Below, piece after piece: positions 1 to 8,772 of a stretch of DNA of 64,000 nt. The notes under the pieces are model-generated. The model was not told where the DNA came from, did no database searches, and saw nothing but the letters and a program-made list of their open reading frames with translations. The stretch covers positions 1-64,000 of the forward strand of contig CAWERB010000018.1 of the NCBI GenBank assembly GCA_963811335.1, given 5' to 3'. The translations under genes were made by a program, and so were the position numbers. The first letter of the stretch is position 1. Each line of letters begins with the position of its first letter. Source of the DNA: Trebonia sp963811335. GTDB taxonomy: Bacteria; Actinomycetota; Actinomycetes; Streptosporangiales; Streptosporangiaceae.

Positions 1-1859
1 GAAGAGCACCACGCCCCCCACGCGGAAGCCGCCGATGACGCGATATCCCGCGGCGATCTGGCCCTCCGGCCCGAAGGTCACGCTCGTGACTTGGCCCTCG
101 GGGACGTGGAGGAAGCGAACGACTTCCGGATGCGTCGAGAGATCGCTGCAGGCTCTCCCGAGCTTCGAGGGTGTCTCCCTCCTTCGCGGCTTCCAAGGCC
201 AGGAGCATCGCGAGGTCCAGCCGTTCCAGCCTCACCGCATCCGACAAAACCGCCAGGTGACGAGAGTTCGCGATCCTGGTCTCGGTCTCTGCTTTCTTGG
301 TCTGTTCCCGCGCGATCTTGGTCTTGCGTCGCGATCTCGGTCTGTACATTGGCCTTGTGCCCTTGCCAGACGGCCAGCCCGGCGAAGACAACTGTCGCGG
401 CCAGAGCCCCGAGCAGCCAAAGAGCCCGCTTGCGTAGGCGGCGGTTGTCCTGCTTCTGCCGCCGGTTTGCCTCTTCCTGATCCTTCAGCCGCCGGGCGGT
501 CTCCTGTTCCCGGGCGAGCCTCTCCTGTTCCTCTCTTTCCTGTGCCTTGCGGAGCTGCTCCCGCCGCCATTCTTCTTCGGCAACGCGGCGTTTCTCGGCC
601 AGACGGCTGGCATCGAGCAAGCGATCCTCTGGCTTGTCCAGGCCCCGCATACCAGGAAGTCCCCGATCGACCGTCGTCAGATCATTGCTGTCGAGAGGGG
701 CCCCCTCATGGGGACTTCCATCCGCGTTGACCCACTCGACGGCCCGGATTTCCAGCAGGCGGCGGGCTTTCTGGCCTGGGGCTTGCGATCGCCGGAACTC
801 CGCCAGCACGAGCGGCCGAGGATATCATGAGCCATCCGGGTCGCTGGCACGGGGGATGCGGGGTCGGTCCCCGCCTCAGCCTCGATCAGGAGGTATTGCT
901 CCTTGCAGCGGTCCAGCAACCCGTCGAGCACATCGGCCCTGTGGGCATAGTGTCGACCTCCAGGTCGGCAACGATCCGCGTCTCGGCCGTGGCCTGGTCG
1001 TCGTGTGATAAGCGAGCACGTCTAGGGCCAGGCCCGATTCAACCACATCGGTATCCCACACACCCAGCGCCTTAAGGCCGTCGTCGAGGATGTCTCTCAG
1101 GAGGATCCCTTCGTCGAGCAGGCGATCGTAGAGCGTCTCGCGGCGAACGCGTGCCCGACGCCGCCAGCCCTTTCCCAGAGCTTCGTCAGCAGCACCTGAA
1201 GGGTCGGCGCCAGGGCCGAGCCGGAGTCGACCTCAAGGTAGGTCGCGATGGCGTTGGCCAGGTCGGGCTCGACGGTCAAGCGGTAGTGGCGTTGCAGGTC
1301 GGGGTCGTGGGTCGGGCCCTCGATGACCTCGAAGATCCCAGCCCGGTTGAGCGGGCCCAGGAGCATGCGCTCATAGCCCAGCCCGGCTTCCTCGTGTGGC
1401 CGCCCGAAGTCTTGCAACCACTCCTTCCGGAAGGACAGGATCAGCCGGCCGAGCGGAGCCGGTTCTGTTTCGACGAAGAGTCTCCGGGCGGCTGCAACCA
1501 GCTCCGCCACTTCACCCGGGGGATGGAACCTGGCGTGGGCGTGGGCCCCGGCATCGTCCGTGCCAGCGGTCTCGGCGACAGGCCGCGGCCTCGTGAGGCT
1601 TCCTCGGCCTGATCGAGGATCACCACCAGCGGCCGGGCGGACTCGGCCTGCGCGCAAACGACCGAGAGGTCGTCCGCCGTCGGTTTCGGCTCGGGCGACA
1701 GGTCCCGTAGCCTCGGGTCAGCGTTCGGAGGAGGCCGAGATCCGCGTTGCGAGGGAGGTATACGACCTGGTACTTGTCATCCACCCGCAACCGAGGTGTC
1801 AGGCCGGCTTCGAGAACCGACGATTTACCCACGCCAGTTGGACCAGAGTAGAGGATCAC
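1..1859 (-). pseudogene. nSTAND NTPase - transmembrane - WD40 continuation of the CHAT gene, frameshifted, runs off the left edge
   Basis: In several frames the minus strand continues the CHAT gene. It shows a Walker A (YSGPTGVGKSS, ~1850), the STAND core (RLILSFRKEWLQDFGR, then YERMLLGPLNRAGIFEVIEG, ~1460-1300; ALAPTLQVLLTKLWERA, ~1200), a winged-helix-like segment (LLDRCKEQYLLIEAEAG, ~900), a charged coiled coil (~620-430), one membrane helix (ALWLLGALAATVVFAGLAVW, ~420-360) and the start of a WD40 propeller (RFLHVPEGQVTSVTFGPEG, then QIAAGYRVIGGFRVG, ~115-1). The domain order is that of bacterial STAND sensors that oligomerise on ligand binding. At least three frame changes are needed, so it is either decayed or mis-sequenced. 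The propeller C-terminus lies outside the window. Confidence 0.65.
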
Positions 1860-2697
1860 GGGGCGGGACGCGGGCGAGGTGACGAGGTTGAAGAGCTCGC
1901 GAATTGCCGGGCGCTGCCCGAAGAAGACGGGGCCTCACGGGCGGTGAAGGGATGGAGCGGTTTGGGGTAGGGGCTCGGTGGCAGTTCCCTCGCCGGCGGC
2001 AACTTCGGCAAGCCGAGTAGCGGGTCACCGGCCAGGTCGGCGAGGTCGACGTGCGGTCCGTTCGGCGCCGGGACGGACCTCGAAATCCCAGGGGAACCCG
2101 CGCTCGTCGGCGACATCCGCCGAAGTCACCGAGGCTACGGACGAAGGCCTCCGGGCTGCGGCCACGGGCGGTCTTGGCAAGTTCGCGGGCGTGCTCGAAG
2201 GCATCGCGAAAGGTCCTGCCGGAGACGAGCTGCCTGTAGAAATTGGCGGCGAACTCGCGAGCCGCGTCGTCACCGATCGGCCGGGCGGTGGCCAGAACGA
2301 GGTCAATCCCTTTGAGGAGGAGGTCGGCCACCTGGGGGCGGGTCGAGCAGGCGTTGAGGAAGACCAGCTTCACGCCACCCTGGCCGCCGAGGTATCCCGC
2401 AAGACCCTCGGCGTGGGCGGCCATCGCCCCGCTCGCAGACTCCAGCAGCAGGCGTTCGGCGTCGGCGTGACCGCCGAAGTGGAAGATTGCCACGCGGGAG
2501 CCGTACCTGCGGAAGACTTCGTCGAGATCGGCGAGGGTGGCGTTGGTCCGGACCTCCAGCTTGCACAGGCCCCGGTCATCGGCCTCCTGCAAGATCGACC
2601 GGAGCTCCCGGGTCTCCTCCGGCAGCTTGCGTAGGTCGCGCCGGCCTTCCTGCTCGTTGGCGAAGGCGAGGAACACAACAGGTCGATCGGTCGGCAT
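1825..2697 (-). CDS. CHAT (caspase-like) protease domain, N-terminal part of a CHAT-nSTAND-WD40 protein
   Basis: The first ~215 residues form a CHAT domain. The catalytic His is in FHFGGHAD and the catalytic Cys in FLNACST, followed by the typical VLATARPIGDDAA-REFAANFY segment. The start at 2697 (MPTDRPVVF) is preferred over an upstream ATG because it opens directly on the CHAT fold after a GAGAGGT-like site. Near 2100 the frame is lost; the neighbouring frame continues with a proline-rich linker (PLLGLPKLPPARELPP, then PLHPFTARE) and a P-loop. In this family CHAT proteases are effectors that a STAND NTPase switch activates. The gene is divergent from an MBL-fold gene ~360 bp away. The CHAT call is firm; intactness is doubtful. 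Confidence 0.75.
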   Translation of the reverse strand: MPTDRPVVFLAFANEQEGRRDLRKLPEETRELRSILQEADDRGLCKLEVRTNATLADLDEVFRRYGSRVAIFHFGGHADAERLLLESASGAMAAHAEGLAGYLGGQGGVKLVFLNACSTRPQVADLLLKGIDLVLATARPIGDDAAREFAANFYRQLVSGRTFRDAFEHARELAKTARGRSPEAFVRSLGDFGGCRRRARVPLGFRGPSRRRTDRTSTSPTWPVTRYSACRSCRRRGNCHRAPTPNRSIPSPPVRPRLLRAAPGNSRALQPRHLARVPPRDPLLWSNWRG

Positions 2698-3055
2698 GAT
2701 CGTACCTCTCGACTGCATGGCTATGACACCATGCTTTCACTTTCGCAAAAGGCGGAGAACGCGTCAATCGAAATCTTGTGACCCCGAAAGGATGCCCACG
2801 ACGACGTCGGCGACTGGGGCCGTCGTCCGCGATGCTCCCCCGCGTCTGAGCCGGGTTGCCTGAACCCGGTAGCGCAACACGTCTCGTTTCGGTATTCGAG
2901 CAAAAGGCCGGGCTTGCGGGCTCTTAAAGCAATCTTGGCGGTATGATGTTGTCCAATGGTCTTCAGCGTCTGGCTCCTCGGCCGTGTCATCCGGCCGATC
3001 GGTGCGGACCTGGCAACTGTGCACGGGGCGAGTTCTGCGGCGAAAGGAGCAGCCC

Positions 3056-4113
3056 TTGTTCCGACTTGAGATTCTCCCTGCCGATTATGGTGACAGCCTC
3101 TGGCTCGAATACGGCAGGGCGGGCTCGACCCGCGTCGTACTCATCGACGGAGGACCCGGCAACACCTATCGGAAGGCCATTCGCCCTCGCATCGAGGCGC
3201 TTGCCGAGGGCCATTCTCCCAGAATCGAACTCCTGGTCGTTAGCCATATCGACAACGACCATATCCTTGGCGTGCTCGACTTCCTCGGCGATACCACTCT
3301 TGATGTCGACATCGGCGAGGTCTGGTTTAACGGCTGGGAGCAGATCGAACACCGAGGACTTGCGTGGTGTGAAGGAGGGCATCGCGCTTTCGGAGGCCAT
3401 CCTGGCTCGAGGGTCAATCACAATACCTCCTTCGGCGGCCAGGCCGCGGTCGTCAACCCGAACAAACCCCTCGGGAGGTACACCCTCCCGGGCGGGCTCA
3501 CGCTCACGCTCCTTTCACCGGGACCGAGGCAACTGCTCCGCCTGCGGGACGAGTGGGAAACAGTGCTCTCAGAAGCCGAAGAGGAGACAACGAGGGAGGC
3601 CGAGGTAACCCACTCGATCACCACCCCTGAAGTCGAGGAGCTCGCTGCAAGGAGATTCCATCCCGATAACGCACCCGCCAACGGGAGCAGTATCGCCTTG
3701 CTGGCCGAGTACGACGGCCACCGCCTCTTGTTGCGGCCGACTCGTTCGCACCGGTCGTCGTCGACTCTCTCCGGGCCCTCGGCTACTCCGAGACGAACCG
3801 GCTCCATCTCGACGCGTACAAGCTCTCTCACCACGGCAGCCGGGGCAACAATAGCAGCGAGTTGCTCCACTTGGTCCGCTGCCACAAGTACCTCTTCTCC
3901 ACCAGCGGTGCCCGCTTCCGACACCCTCATGACGAATGTGTCGCCCGAGTCCTCGTCGAGGGAGGTGAGGAGCTCAGCATCTACTCGAATTACCGACGCG
4001 GCCCCGATATGCTCTGGAGCCTCGAAGAGGTCGAGAACAAGTACAAGCACAAGCTGTTCCAGCCCGAGGCGGGTGACGGTGGCCTGTCACTCGAGTTCAA
4101 GAAACCACATTGA
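3056..4113 (+). CDS. MBL-fold metallo-hydrolase (ComEC/Avs1-like), frameshifted
   Basis: This is a metallo-beta-lactamase-fold hydrolase. The zinc motif HIDNDH follows VVLIDGGPGN, and the distal motif KLSHHGSRGNNS appears near 3815-3850. The start is the TTG at 3056, which has a good ribosome site (AAAGGAG, 3043-3049) and opens on LFRLEILPADYGDSLWLEYG. Frames must be changed near 3345 and 3415 (the segment EDLRGVKEGIALSEAILARG lies in another frame) and again near 3735 (tail LGYSETNRLHLDAYKLSHHG). These are compensating small indels, so the gene may be intact in the real genome. The divergent CHAT-STAND gene next door suggests a two-gene conflict system in which this enzyme acts on a second messenger or nucleic acid; that role is inferred. 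Confidence 0.7.
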
Positions 4114-4711
4114 TCACCCGGTGCCAAGAGAAGTGAAAGACCAGATAGGGTCGCCTGTCTCAGAGATTTGATCAGTACGACCCCCATGCGAGACCGGATC
4201 CATCGCCTGCTCGGCGTTCTGGCCGGCGTGGCCATCGACGAGGCCACGGCCCTGATCATCAGCCCGGGGTGGTTGCAGATGGTCGTATTCTCCTACGTGG
4301 TGGCCTGTCGCAAACTCTGCCCCGCCCCGCCCACTCACTTCAATTCTCTGCATGGCGGCGACGAGGGAAAGCTCGACGGCGGCGTTCCCATCCCCGGATC
4401 GGCAATACCCGTAGACAGAGCGCCGACACCAAGCCGCCCAAAAAATCTGCCCGATTCATGAAACTTTGCACCCCCTCGACAGGATCGTATAAGGATGATG
4501 AGAAAGTACGCTCGTGGCGAACCGCATGACTGCAACGATTCAGGCCTGCTCCAAAAACGAATTCGATTCAGTGCGAACGAACCCGAATCAGGAGGCGACT
4601 TAAGATACGACGATGGAATATGTTAGAGAGAGGAAAACGGGTCGGGCAGTGCGCGAACGAACCCATTTCGCAGCTTGACCTCATCGCCTTGCCTGGGAGG
4701 CGATTCGCCGT
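4114..4711. other. stretch without a recognisable gene; lower GC, possible island edge
   Basis: No supported gene. An open frame at 4168-4461 (+) carries a hydrophobic run (LGVLAGVAIDEATALIISPG) but resembles nothing I recognise and lacks a clear ribosome site. From ~4450 to ~4650 the sequence becomes noticeably AT-richer than either flank, and a 12-bp direct repeat lies inside it. It separates the STAND/MBL module from actinobacterial-looking sequence. Confidence 0.4.
4573..4664. repeat. direct repeat GCGAACGAACCC, two copies
   Basis: GCGAACGAACCC occurs at 4573-4584 and again at 4653-4664, in both cases preceded by AGTGC or GTGC. It sits exactly where the STAND/MBL region gives way to the actinobacterial part. 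It could be a remnant of an integration or recombination site; no integrase is present. Confidence 0.4.
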
Positions 4712-5228
4712 TCACGCCGACATCGGCCGGATCTTCTGGGTGGCGCCGCCGTGGTCTACCAGGACGGCGTCGCCCGACTGGAATCCCGTCTCGCCGGAGA
4801 ACAGGGCCAGAACCACGTTGGCGACGTCCTCGGGCGTCGCGGCCATGCCGCTGGGGTTCATCCCGGCCAGACGATTCTTGGCCGCGGCCTGGTGGTGGGT
4901 CAGGCGATCGACCATGGGGGTATCGGTGAGCCAGGGACAGACTGCGAACACCTTGACGTTTTCGCTTGCGAATCCGGCGGCAACCGACTGCGTCATGCTG
5001 ATGACTCCCGCCTGGGTTGCACCCAGCAGGACCGCGTCAGGGAAACGGCAGGACCGTGCCCACGAACGACGAGGTGTTGACGATGATCCCGCCCCCCTGC
5101 CGGACGAACAAGGGGAGCACCTGCCTCATGCACAGGAACACCCCCTTGACGTTGATCGCCACGTCGTCCACGACTTCCTCGCTACTGGCGCCGATGGGCC
5201 CCAGGACACCTTCGATTCCCGCATTGTG
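4712..5228 (-). pseudogene. short-chain dehydrogenase/reductase, C-terminal fragment
   Basis: Only the second half of an SDR is present, starting at the NAG motif (NAGIEGVLGPIG), then INVKGVFLCMRQVLPLF, GGGIIVNTSSFVG and the C-terminal AVCPWLTDTPMVDRL and ETGFQSGDAVLVDHGG. The Rossmann TGxxxGxG N-terminus is missing. The active-site segment reads DAVLLGATQAG where SDRs have YxxxK, so both catalytic residues are replaced (Tyr to Leu, Lys to Gln). A one-base shift lies at ~5043. It is fused upstream to an lldD 5' fragment. A non-functional relic. Confidence 0.8.
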
Positions 5229-5692
5229 TTCCTGCCGCCGGGGTTGGCCGCCTTCACGTTCTCGATCGAGGTGGTGCCGAGGGTCGACAGCGTGAACGGG
5301 ATGCCGGCCGCGCCGGCCGTGCCGGCGCTGGCGATCTCGCCCTCGGTGTGCATCAGCCGGGTGAAGCCGGTGGGGGCGATACCGAACGGGAGCGTGCTTG
5401 GCCCGCCGAAGACCGTCGTCGACGTGTCGACGGCGGAGACGTCCCTGAGTATGGACGGGTGGAACTCCACGTCCTCGAACGCCTGGCGGGCGCGGGCCAG
5501 GGAGAGTTCACCTTCCGCCGCGCCGTCGGTGTAGTCGAACGCGGCCCGCGGCGTGCGGCGCCTGGCGATGTCGCGCAGGTCGTAGATGGTCAGCGCCGCG
5601 TCGAGACGGCGCTTGCGCGCGTCGAGCTCCGGCTTCTTGAACCGCATGAGCTCGAAGATCTCGCTCGGCTTCGGGATCTGGCGATCGGTCAT
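5229..5692 (-). pseudogene. lldD: FMN-dependent alpha-hydroxy-acid (L-lactate) dehydrogenase, N-terminal fragment
   Basis: The start MTDRQIPKPSEIFELMRF and the following RTPRAAFDYTDGAAEGE, FHPSILRDVS, FGIAPTGFTRLMHTEGE and FTLSTLGTTSIENVKAANP are the N-terminal third of LldD-type FMN enzymes, which oxidise L-lactate to pyruvate at the membrane. The similarity stops at NPGGRN (~5230), where the sequence switches to the NAG motif of an SDR. The FMN/TIM-barrel remainder, including the catalytic His/Arg pair, is gone. The simplest origin is a deletion joining two co-oriented neighbours. Confidence 0.8.
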
Positions 5693-5833
5693 GGGTGGCG
5701 GCACCTCGGGCTCATTGCGGGTCGGCGGTCCAATCGGGCCGCGGGCGGCGGGCCAGTTCCGAAGACTAACCCGCGCCCGCCCGTGCGGCTAGCCCGAGCC
5801 GGACCAGCCGGACGATGTTGCAAGTACGTGCCC

Positions 5834-5869
5834 TATCGTTACTGATAACTATGAGTGGGGATAACGATA
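5834..5869. promoter_or_regulatory. inverted repeat TATCGTTA...TAACGATA upstream of the PIG-L cluster
   Basis: Perfect 8-bp arms lie at 5834-5841 and 5862-5869 in an AT-rich island, 60-100 bp ahead of the start at 5931. Each arm is itself CG-centred. A related site lies at 17083-17094. Likely operator or promoter region for the cluster downstream. Confidence 0.4.
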
Positions 5870-5930
5870 CTCATTGTTACTAAATTGCCACGGCGGTGTT
5901 AAGTTGAGCCGTGGCCAACACGGGGGGTTG

Positions 5931-6992
5931 ATGGTGGCCAGCGGTACCAGTGGCGACCAGCCGGGGCGCGTCCTGCTGGTCGATGACGACGCGGCCGTCG
6001 GCGAGTACCTGCGCCGGATGCTCAGTTCCGGTGGCTTCGAAGTGACGCACGAGCCAGACGCGGAGGGCGCGCTCGTCCGGGTGCACACGGAGCGGTGGGA
6101 CCTGCTGATCACCGACATCGAGCTGCCCGGCATGAACGGGCTCGAACTGCTCGATCAGGTGCGCGAGCTGGCGGCCGACCTGCCGGTCGTCCTGCTGACC
6201 GCGCACGCGTCCGTGGATTACGCGGTCTCCGCGCTGCGCGGCGCGGCCGCGGAGTTCCTGCAAAAGCCGGTCACCCGGGCGGAGCTGGTCGCGAAGGCGA
6301 CCGAGCTGATCGAGGCGGCCCGGGCGGCCCGCGAGGAGCGCAGCGAGAGGATACTCGCGATCGGAGCGCACCCCGATGACGTGGAAGTCGGCGCCGGGGG
6401 AACCCTGGGGGCGCACGCGGCGGCGGGCCACGTGCTGACGATCCTCACCTTGTCCTGCGGCGCCGTCGGCGGCGACATGACCCAGCGGGCCAGGGAGTCG
6501 CAGGAATCCGCCGACATCCTCGGTGCCCGGCTGCTGCTGCGAGACCTCGAGGACACCCACATCCCGGAGGGTAACCCCACGATCGCCATCATCGAGGAGG
6601 CCGTCGCCGACTTCCAGCCGACCGTCGTCTACACCCACTCCGTCCACGACCTGCACCAGGATCACCGCAGCGTGCACCGGGCGGCGATGGTCGCCTGCCG
6701 ACGAGTGGGCCGGGTGTACTGCTTCCAGTCGCCATCGACCACCGTCGACTACCGGCCCAACCACTTCGTCGCCGTCGATGACTACCTCGAGCGCAAGCTC
6801 AAGGTCATCAACACGTTCGGCTCCCAGTCCGGCGTCCGCGACTACCTGGAGCCCGAGCTGATCAGGGCGACCGCGCGCTACTGGTCCAGGTACGGCACTG
6901 GCATCTTCGTCGAGCCGTTCGAGGCGGTCAGGGACGGCGGCGCCCTGCCCAGGGCCCGGGCCGCCTCCGATCCGATCGCGCGGCCCGTCTGA
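5931..6992 (+). CDS. response-regulator receiver fused to PIG-L family deacetylase
   Basis: Residues ~12-125 form a complete receiver: acidic cluster DDD at 18-20, phospho-acceptor Asp62 (TDIELPG), Thr90 and Lys112 (QKP). Residues ~140-330 form a PIG-L (GlcNAc-PI de-N-acetylase-like) zinc hydrolase with AIGAHPDD at 143-150 and the distal HDLHQDHRSVH. PIG-L enzymes remove acetyl groups from GlcNAc-containing substrates such as mycothiol precursors and lipid-linked sugars. A receiver as input domain is unusual and implies phospho-control of the deacetylase. The ATG at 5931 is preferred because the upstream extension is not receiver-like. The stop overlaps the next start (TGATG), so it heads an operon with ATP-grasp, PHP and GT2 genes. 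Confidence 0.85.
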   Translation: MVASGTSGDQPGRVLLVDDDAAVGEYLRRMLSSGGFEVTHEPDAEGALVRVHTERWDLLITDIELPGMNGLELLDQVRELAADLPVVLLTAHASVDYAVSALRGAAAEFLQKPVTRAELVAKATELIEAARAAREERSERILAIGAHPDDVEVGAGGTLGAHAAAGHVLTILTLSCGAVGGDMTQRARESQESADILGARLLLRDLEDTHIPEGNPTIAIIEEAVADFQPTVVYTHSVHDLHQDHRSVHRAAMVACRRVGRVYCFQSPSTTVDYRPNHFVAVDDYLERKLKVINTFGSQSGVRDYLEPELIRATARYWSRYGTGIFVEPFEAVRDGGALPRARAASDPIARPV

Positions 6993-8041
6993 TGGCCGCG
7001 CCAGCACCGCGCCGCCCGGTCGACGCGAGGCAGCCGGGCCGGCCGTCGGTCACCCGGGTGCTGGTCACCGGGGCGGGCGGCCCCGCCGCCATCGCCGCGA
7101 TGCGGTCGCTCGGCGCCGACCCGGCGGTCGAGCTGATCGCCGCGGACATGGACCCGTGGGCGGCAGGCCTGTACCTCGTGCCGCCCACGTCACGCACGCT
7201 CATCCCGGCGGGAGCGGCACCCGAGTTCACCGGTGTGCTGCTCGCCCGGTGCCGGGAGCTCGGCGTGCACGTCGTCGTGCCGACGGTCGACGCCGAGCTC
7301 AGGCCGCTGGCCGCCGCCCGCGGGATCTTCCAGGCGCACGGCATCGACCTGCTGCTCGCGCCTAAGGCGGCACTCGATGTCATCCTGGACAAGCTCGCGC
7401 TCGCCGAGCACTGCGCGGGCTCCGTCCGCGTGCCCCGCACCGAGCCGCTCGATGACGGCACCGATCCCTCGTCGTGGACCTACCCGGTCATCGTCAAGCC
7501 GCGGACGGGGAGCGGGTCCCGCGGCATCGTCAAGTTCGACTCGGCGACGGAGCTCGCGGCCGTCGACCGTGGTCCTTGCCTGCTCGTTCAGGAGTTCCTG
7601 CCCGGCGCGGAGTTCTCGATCGACGTGCTGGCTGACGCCGGCGGCCATGTGATCGCCGCGGTGCCGCGGCTGCGCGCCCGCGTCGACTCCGGCGTCAGCG
7701 TGGGCGGCAGGACCCTGCACGACGCCGAACTCGAGTCGTTCGGCCGGGCGGCCGCGGAGGCGACGGGGATCACCTACGTGGCCAACGTGCAGTGCAAGCG
7801 CGACGCGGCGGGCCGCCCGGCGCTGCTCGAGGTCAACCCGCGGATACCTGGCACGCTCGCGCTCACCATCGCGAGCGGCGTCGACATGCCGCGGCTCGCG
7901 CTCGCCGCGCTGCGCGGTGAGCCAGTCCCCGCATCGCTCGGGTTCCGGGATCGTGCCATGGTGCGCTTCCTCGACGAGCGGGCGCTCGACCCCGCGGAAG
8001 TCGAGCGCCTCGGCCTGGACCTCGCCGGTCATCCGGGATGA
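6992..8041 (+). CDS. ATP-grasp ligase (PylC/carbamoyl-phosphate-synthase-like)
   Basis: An N-terminal pre-ATP-grasp Rossmann segment (VLVTGAGGPAAIAAMRSLG) is followed by an ATP-grasp fold: YPVIVKPRTGSGSRGI (~165-180), LVQEFLPGAEFSIDVLAD (~195-212) and the Mg-binding LLEVNPRIPGTLAL (~288-301). Such enzymes form amide or peptide bonds through acyl-phosphates; the substrate cannot be read from sequence. The length (349 aa) fits single ATP-grasp ligases of the PylC/CarB-like group. It overlaps both the PIG-L fusion before it and the PHP gene after it by 1-4 bases, so translation is coupled. It probably makes or modifies an amide-bearing sugar or cofactor used by the cluster. Confidence 0.85.
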   Translation: MAAPAPRRPVDARQPGRPSVTRVLVTGAGGPAAIAAMRSLGADPAVELIAADMDPWAAGLYLVPPTSRTLIPAGAAPEFTGVLLARCRELGVHVVVPTVDAELRPLAAARGIFQAHGIDLLLAPKAALDVILDKLALAEHCAGSVRVPRTEPLDDGTDPSSWTYPVIVKPRTGSGSRGIVKFDSATELAAVDRGPCLLVQEFLPGAEFSIDVLADAGGHVIAAVPRLRARVDSGVSVGGRTLHDAELESFGRAAAEATGITYVANVQCKRDAAGRPALLEVNPRIPGTLALTIASGVDMPRLALAALRGEPVPASLGFRDRAMVRFLDERALDPAEVERLGLDLAGHPG

Positions 8042-8772
8042 CCGTGATCGCGCTCGACGAGGACTTCCACGTCCACTCGGCACTCTCCGATGACGCGGAT
8101 TCCACGGTGGCGGACAACGTCCGCGCCGCGCGGGAGCGCGGCCTGCGCACGCTCTGCGTCGCCGATCACGTGCGCGCGGACACCGCCTGGGTGCCCGAGC
8201 TTGCCGCCGCCGTGGCGGCCAGCCGGGACCAGCGGGGGCCGCGGGTGCTGGCCGGCGTGGAGGTGAAGATTCTCGACACCGCGGGCAGGCTCGACCTGCC
8301 GCCGCGGCTTGACGGCATCGATGTGGTGCTGATCGCGGACCACCAGTTTCCCGCGGAGGACGGCCCGGCCCACCCGGGCCTGGTGCGGGCGGCGATCGGC
8401 GACGGCGAGCTCGACGCCGTCGCGGCGATCGAGCGGCTGTGCGAGGCGACAGCGAACGCGCTGCACGCGACGCAGCGGCGGTGTGTGCTCGCGCACCTGT
8501 TCAGCCTGCTGCCGAAGATCGGCCTCGACGAGGCCATGGTGCCAGGGCCGGTGCTTGACCGCCTGGCAGCGCGGGTGGCCAGGTCGGGGGCCACGGTGGA
8601 GGTCAACGAGAAGTGGCGGTGCCCGTCGCCCCGCACGGTCGCCGCGATGCTCAGGGCGGGCGTGCCCGTGGTCGCGGGCAGTGACAGCCATCACTGCCGC
8701 GATGTCGGAGTCTACCGCTCGGTCCGGGAGACGGCGGGCAAGCTCGCCGCGGGCGCGGGAAGGCCGGCATGA
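8038..8772 (+). CDS. PHP-domain phosphoesterase
   Basis: All PHP metal motifs are visible: HVH near the N-terminus (DEDFHVHSALSDDA), ADH (~42), GVEVK (~75), LAHLF (~150) and GSDSHH (~215). PHP enzymes are trinuclear-metal phosphoesterases such as histidinol phosphatase and the polymerase-associated domains. At 244 aa this is a stand-alone enzyme. It overlaps the ATP-grasp gene (ATGA) and the GT2 gene by four bases each. The substrate is unknown; removal of phosphate from an intermediate of the cluster product is an inference. Confidence 0.85.
   Translation: MTVIALDEDFHVHSALSDDADSTVADNVRAARERGLRTLCVADHVRADTAWVPELAAAVAASRDQRGPRVLAGVEVKILDTAGRLDLPPRLDGIDVVLIADHQFPAEDGPAHPGLVRAAIGDGELDAVAAIERLCEATANALHATQRRCVLAHLFSLLPKIGLDEAMVPGPVLDRLAARVARSGATVEVNEKWRCPSPRTVAAMLRAGVPVVAGSDSHHCRDVGVYRSVRETAGKLAAGAGRPA

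Noticed and set aside
4168..4461. Possible trypsin-like or membrane protein as third gene of the STAND/MBL module
   Set aside because: No catalytic motif, no ribosome site and no recognisable family; left as an unassigned stretch.
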